This document shows positions 5,483 through 8,270 of a stretch of 8,270 nucleotides of DNA, in pieces. Origin of the DNA: Methanoregulaceae archaeon. GTDB taxonomy: Archaea; Halobacteriota; Methanomicrobia; Methanomicrobiales; Methanospirillaceae. Numbering within the stretch: position 1 is the first letter of the stretch; each line of letters starts with the position of its first letter. The position numbers were made by a program, and so were the translations under genes. The notes beneath the pieces were generated by a model that did not search any database, was not told the origin of the DNA, and was given only the letters and a program-made list of their open reading frames with translations. The DNA lies in assembly GCA_013331415.1 (NCBI GenBank), contig DUGL01000092.1, positions 1 to 8,270 of the forward strand, written 5' to 3'.

Positions 5483-5920
5483 TCACTGGAATACTGCACT
5501 CTCGAGAAGGGTTGCACCCTGTGTGGAGATCAGCCTGATTGCCTGCTCGGGGTTGTCCACCCGGAGGATCAGGACCGCGCCCTCTTTCCCACTGTACGCA
5601 TACGAGTACTCGATGTTCACCTTCCCATCCCCGAGGATCTTTGCAATCTCGTAGAGTCCCCCCGGTACATCCCGCATCCTGACCGCGATCACCTGGGTGA
5701 ATGCCACGTTGAACCCGAGTCCCGTCAGCTTCTCATGTGCCTTTCCCGGCTTGTCTACGAGGGCCCGGACAACACCGAATCCATCCGCCTCTGCGATGGA
5801 GAATGCAAGGATATTGATCTCCTCCTCCTGGAGGGCCTTTGCAATCGCTGCTAGCCGGCCCGGCCTGTTCTCGGAAAAGACCGAGATCTGCTGTATCAGG
5901 TACCTGCCTGTATCGTTCAT
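5483..5920 (-). CDS. Tandem ACT-domain protein
   Basis: A 145-residue protein made of two ACT domains and nothing else. ACT1 (about residues 9-68) starts QISVFSENRPGRLAAIAKAL and continues to INI. ACT2 (about 78-140) starts VIAVRMRDVPGGLYEIAKIL and continues to VNIEYSYAY. Each has the Gly between strand and helix (Gly21 and Gly87/88) where ACT domains usually bind amino acids. Stand-alone double-ACT proteins of this size often sit beside phenylacetate-CoA ligase genes in archaea and anaerobic bacteria; the ligand is not known, an aromatic amino acid being a fair guess. The start ATG overlaps the stop of the upstream ligase gene (ATGA), and an SD, CAGGAGA, lies 5 nt before it. Last gene of the operon seen here. 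Confidence 0.88.
   Translation of the reverse strand: MNDTGRYLIQQISVFSENRPGRLAAIAKALQEEEINILAFSIAEADGFGVVRALVDKPGKAHEKLTGLGFNVAFTQVIAVRMRDVPGGLYEIAKILGDGKVNIEYSYAYSGKEGAVLILRVDNPEQAIRLISTQGATLLESAVFQ
5917..5920 (-). other. ATGA stop/start overlap, ligase to ACT gene
   Basis: The last four bases of the ligase gene are shared with the ACT gene start, a usual sign of translational coupling. Confidence 0.85.
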
Positions 5921-7218
5921 AGATTTCTCCTGTCGATAACCCGCTTCGCTTTCCCTTCGAACCTGGGTAGCGACCCCGGTTCGACCAGTTCTACATTCAC
6001 CGCAACGTTGAGCGTGTTCCGGAGCTTGTGCTCCACACCCTTGCGGATCGCCATGAGATCGGTGATTTTATCTGAAAACGACTCCCTGCTCACTTCGACC
6101 TGCACGAGCATATCATCGAGCGCACCTTTCCGGTCGACGATGATCTGGAAGTGCTGTCCCACCTGGGGGATACCCATGAGCGCATACTCGATCTGGGAAG
6201 GGAAGACGTTGATGCCACGGATGATCAGCATGTCATCGACCCGTCCGGATATGCGCTGGACCCGGGGGTGCGTCCTTCCACACGAACAGACCCCGTCATC
6301 GTATGAGGTGATATCTCCGATCCGGTACCGGATCATCGGGAGCGCCTCTTTCTGGAGCATGGTGACCACGAGCTCGCCCTTCTCCCCTGGCCCGAGCGGC
6401 TCCCCGGTCTCCGGGTCGAGGATCTCGATGTAGGCAAGGTCGCCCCAGACATGAAATCCCTTCTGCTCGGTGCATTCACAGAACATCGGCCCGGAGAGTT
6501 CGCTCGTTCCATAGATGTCGTATGCCCGGATCCCGAGCCACTCCTCGATCCTCTGTTTCATGGTATCAGACCACGGCTCTGCCCCGAGGATTCCCATCCG
6601 GAGCCCGGTATCGTCCCTGATACTCACCCCCATCTTCTCGGCCACCTCCCCCATGTGGAGGAGATATGACGGGGTACAGGCGATAGCAGTGGTATGGAGA
6701 TCCTGCATCAGCTCGATCTGCCGTTCGGTGTTCCCGACGCTGGTCGGGAGAACGGTGGCCCCGATCCGCTCGGCACCATAGTGGAGTCCGAGCCCCCCGG
6801 TGAACAACCCGTACCCGTAGCTTACCTGGAGTACGTCTCCCCGCCCGAGCCCGCAGGAGACCAGTCCCCGCGCAAGCGACGTGGTCCAGTTGTTCAGATC
6901 CTGCTGTGTATACCCGACCACGGTCGGTTTTCCGGTTGTCCCGGATGAGACATGGTAGCGGACGAGGTCATCGGGCCCGGAGACGAAGAGCTTGTCCGGG
7001 TAGTTGTCCCGGAGGTCCCGCTTGACCATGAAGGGGAGTTTCCTGATGTCCCCGAGTGTCCTGATATCATCGGGATGGACTCCTCCGGCCCGCATCCGTT
7101 CATGATAGAACGGCGAGAAGCTGTATAACCGGTATACCAGGGTCTTGAGGAGTCGGTACTGGAGCCGCTGGAGATCTTCGCGCGGCATCTCCTCGATCCG
7201 GGGGTCCCAGGACCTCAT
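5917..7218 (-). CDS. Phenylacetate-CoA ligase-like protein (full length)
   Basis: A 433-residue ANL-superfamily adenylate-forming ligase of the PaaK type, at the usual PaaK length. Motifs: ATP-binding SSGTTGKPT at 91-99, YGYGLFTGGLGLHYGAE at 134-150 (acyl pocket region), GAEPWSD at 212-218, YGTSE at 236-240, RYRIGD at 297-302, and the C-terminal GKAKRV, whose Lys423 is the expected catalytic lysine. Cys247, Cys249, Cys311 and Cys313 form two close pairs that might hold a metal. It should activate an aryl acid (phenylacetate, 4-hydroxyphenylacetate or indoleacetate) to the CoA thioester through an adenylate in the cytosol; which acid cannot be told. The start is supported by SD GGAGGGATC and by an ATGA overlap with the upstream paralogue, and it overlaps the ACT gene in the same way. 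A Methanomicrobiales-type aromatic salvage role is inferred. Confidence 0.88.
   Translation of the reverse strand: MRSWDPRIEEMPREDLQRLQYRLLKTLVYRLYSFSPFYHERMRAGGVHPDDIRTLGDIRKLPFMVKRDLRDNYPDKLFVSGPDDLVRYHVSSGTTGKPTVVGYTQQDLNNWTTSLARGLVSCGLGRGDVLQVSYGYGLFTGGLGLHYGAERIGATVLPTSVGNTERQIELMQDLHTTAIACTPSYLLHMGEVAEKMGVSIRDDTGLRMGILGAEPWSDTMKQRIEEWLGIRAYDIYGTSELSGPMFCECTEQKGFHVWGDLAYIEILDPETGEPLGPGEKGELVVTMLQKEALPMIRYRIGDITSYDDGVCSCGRTHPRVQRISGRVDDMLIIRGINVFPSQIEYALMGIPQVGQHFQIIVDRKGALDDMLVQVEVSRESFSDKITDLMAIRKGVEHKLRNTLNVAVNVELVEPGSLPRFEGKAKRVIDRRNL
5926..5932 (-). promoter_or_regulatory. Shine-Dalgarno of the ACT-domain gene
   Basis: CAGGAGA, on the minus strand inside the 3' end of the ligase gene, stands 5 nt before the ATG and supports that start. 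Confidence 0.6.
7215..7218 (-). other. ATGA stop/start overlap between the two ligase genes
   Basis: The stop of the upstream ligase and the start of the downstream ligase share four bases, again indicating coupled translation. Confidence 0.85.
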
Positions 7219-8270
7219 TTTTGATCCCTCCGGTCGATCACCCGTTTTGCCTTCCCCTCAAACCGCGGGAGGGTCCCTGGTTCCACCAGTCTGACCGTGG
7301 TCCGCAGCTCGAGCGTATCACGGAGTTCTTTTACCACCTTCTTCTGGATGCGGGCAAGGTCCTGGAGTTCTCCCGAGAAATAGGAACGGTTTATCTCGAC
7401 TTCGATCGTCATCTCATCAAGATGATTGATACGGTCGACATAGACCATAAATTGATTCCCGACCTCCGGTATCCGGAGCAGCACGTGCTCGATCTGCGAG
7501 GGGAAGACGTTGATCCCCCGAATCACCAGCATATCATCGCTCCTGCCCGTAATCCGCGAGATCTTCTGCGCCCTGCCACAGAGACAGCCATCCTCGAGCT
7601 TCATGGTGATATCCCCGGTACGGTAGCGGAGGAGCGGCATCGCTTCCTTTGCAAGAGGGGTGACGACAAGTTCTCCCCGTTCCCCGTCCCCCAGCACCTC
7701 GCCCGTGTCAGGGTTGATGATCTCTACGAAGTAACAGTCATGCCAGATGTGGAGCCCGTGGCGCTCCGGGCACTCAAATGCCACACCCGGGCCGAAGAGC
7801 TCGGAGAGACCGTAGGAGTCAAAGGCCGTCACCCCCAGTTTTTGCTCAAGTTCCCCCCGCATCGCATCGGACCACGGCTCCGCCCCGAAGAGGCCGGTCG
7901 TAAGGCTCGGGAGGTCTGCATGCATCTCCTCGGCAACTTCGGCAAGGTGCATCGCATAGCTCGGGGTACAATGGATGGCCGTGACCCCGAAGTCCTGGAT
8001 CATCTCGATCTGGCGTCTCGTATTACCGGTTGCACTGGGGATGACCGTGAGGCCGATCTTCTCTGCCCCGTAGTGGAACCCGAGGCCGCCGGTGAACATG
8101 CCGTAGTTAACCATGTTCTGGAAGACGTCACCTTCCCGCAACCCGACCATGGTCATGTTGCGGGCGATCAGGTCTGCCCAGGTGTCGAGATCTTTTTTTG
8201 TATAGCCAACGACGGTTGGTTTTCCGGTTGTCCCGGATGTGGTGTGGATACGGACCACCTTTGAGAGAGG
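7215..8270 (-). CDS. Phenylacetate-CoA ligase-like protein, paralogue 1 (N-terminus off window)
   Basis: The frame is open to the right edge. The visible 351 residues start PLSKVVRIH, so the GTG at 8258 is internal, and about 80 N-terminal residues are missing by comparison with the neighbouring paralogue. Visible motifs (numbered from the first visible residue): TSGTTGKPT at 11-19, NYGMFTGGLGFHYGAE around 55-69, GAEPWSD around 129-135, YGLSE around 153-157, RYRTGD at 215-220 and GKAKRV, with its presumed catalytic lysine near 340. It shares the PRFEGKAKRVIDRR end with the second ligase but differs in the body (GPGVAFECPERHGLHIWHD), which is closer to bacterial PaaK. It probably activates a different or overlapping aryl acid. 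First visible gene of the operon; its promoter lies outside. Confidence 0.88.
   Translation of the reverse strand, partial: PLSKVVRIHTTSGTTGKPTVVGYTKKDLDTWADLIARNMTMVGLREGDVFQNMVNYGMFTGGLGFHYGAEKIGLTVIPSATGNTRRQIEMIQDFGVTAIHCTPSYAMHLAEVAEEMHADLPSLTTGLFGAEPWSDAMRGELEQKLGVTAFDSYGLSELFGPGVAFECPERHGLHIWHDCYFVEIINPDTGEVLGDGERGELVVTPLAKEAMPLLRYRTGDITMKLEDGCLCGRAQKISRITGRSDDMLVIRGINVFPSQIEHVLLRIPEVGNQFMVYVDRINHLDEMTIEVEINRSYFSGELQDLARIQKKVVKELRDTLELRTTVRLVEPGTLPRFEGKAKRVIDRRDQK
7223..7231 (-). promoter_or_regulatory. Strong Shine-Dalgarno of the second ligase gene
   Basis: GGAGGGATC on the minus strand nearly completes the GGAGGTGATC complement of 16S rRNA and ends 4 nt before the ATG, so the downstream paralogue should be well translated. 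Confidence 0.6.

Noticed and set aside
7221..8264. A 347-codon open frame on the plus strand opposite the first ligase gene
   Set aside because: It mirrors the ligase codons in a GC-rich genome. The translation is rich in His, Pro, Arg and Asp with no recognisable domain, while the minus strand encodes clear PaaK motifs.

Overview
The window looks like a piece of the chromosome of a methanogenic archaeon, most likely order Methanomicrobiales (Methanoregula/Methanosphaerula type). The main evidence is a secreted DUF3821-type protein with a PGF-CTERM archaeosortase signal, a hexulose-6-phosphate synthase fused to an RraA-like domain, a TraB-family membrane protein, and a pair of phenylacetate-CoA ligase-like genes with an ACT-domain gene. 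TATA-like boxes and GGTGA/GGAGG ribosome binding sites agree with this. The genus is inference. No phage, IS element, rRNA, tRNA or CRISPR array was seen.

Layout: (1) positions 1-1493, plus strand: the 3' end of a YkgJ-type cysteine-cluster gene, translationally coupled to a full-length TraB/PrgY-family membrane protein gene. (2) 1561-2508, plus strand: a DUF3821-type surface protein gene with its own promoter and SD. (3) 2509-3057: a structured non-coding region. It holds two copies, 139 nt apart, of a hairpin-rich repeat, then further inverted repeats with no credible gene. (4) 3058-3564, plus strand: a small nitroreductase. (5) 3565-4116: a second non-coding stretch with a TATA-like box, several palindromes and a repeated half-palindrome. 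(6) 4117-5403, plus strand: the HPS-RraA fusion. (7) 5483-8270, minus strand, convergent with it: two tandem phenylacetate-CoA ligase paralogues (the first cut by the right edge) and a double-ACT-domain protein, joined by ATGA stop/start overlaps into one operon read right to left.

How the genes may work together: methanogens generally lack the oxidative pentose phosphate pathway, and HPS running in reverse can supply ribulose 5-phosphate for ribose synthesis. The ligase/ACT operon fits re-assimilation of aryl acids (phenylacetate, hydroxyphenylacetate, indoleacetate) as CoA thioesters. In methanogens these are carboxylated by indolepyruvate:ferredoxin oxidoreductase and transaminated to aromatic amino acids, and the ACT protein is a candidate amino-acid sensor. 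No oxidoreductase gene lies in the window. Nothing here is clearly a new defence or mobile system. The items most worth a second look are the duplicated hairpin element, the unresolved start and upstream promoter region of the HPS-RraA gene, and the tandem ligase-ACT operon.
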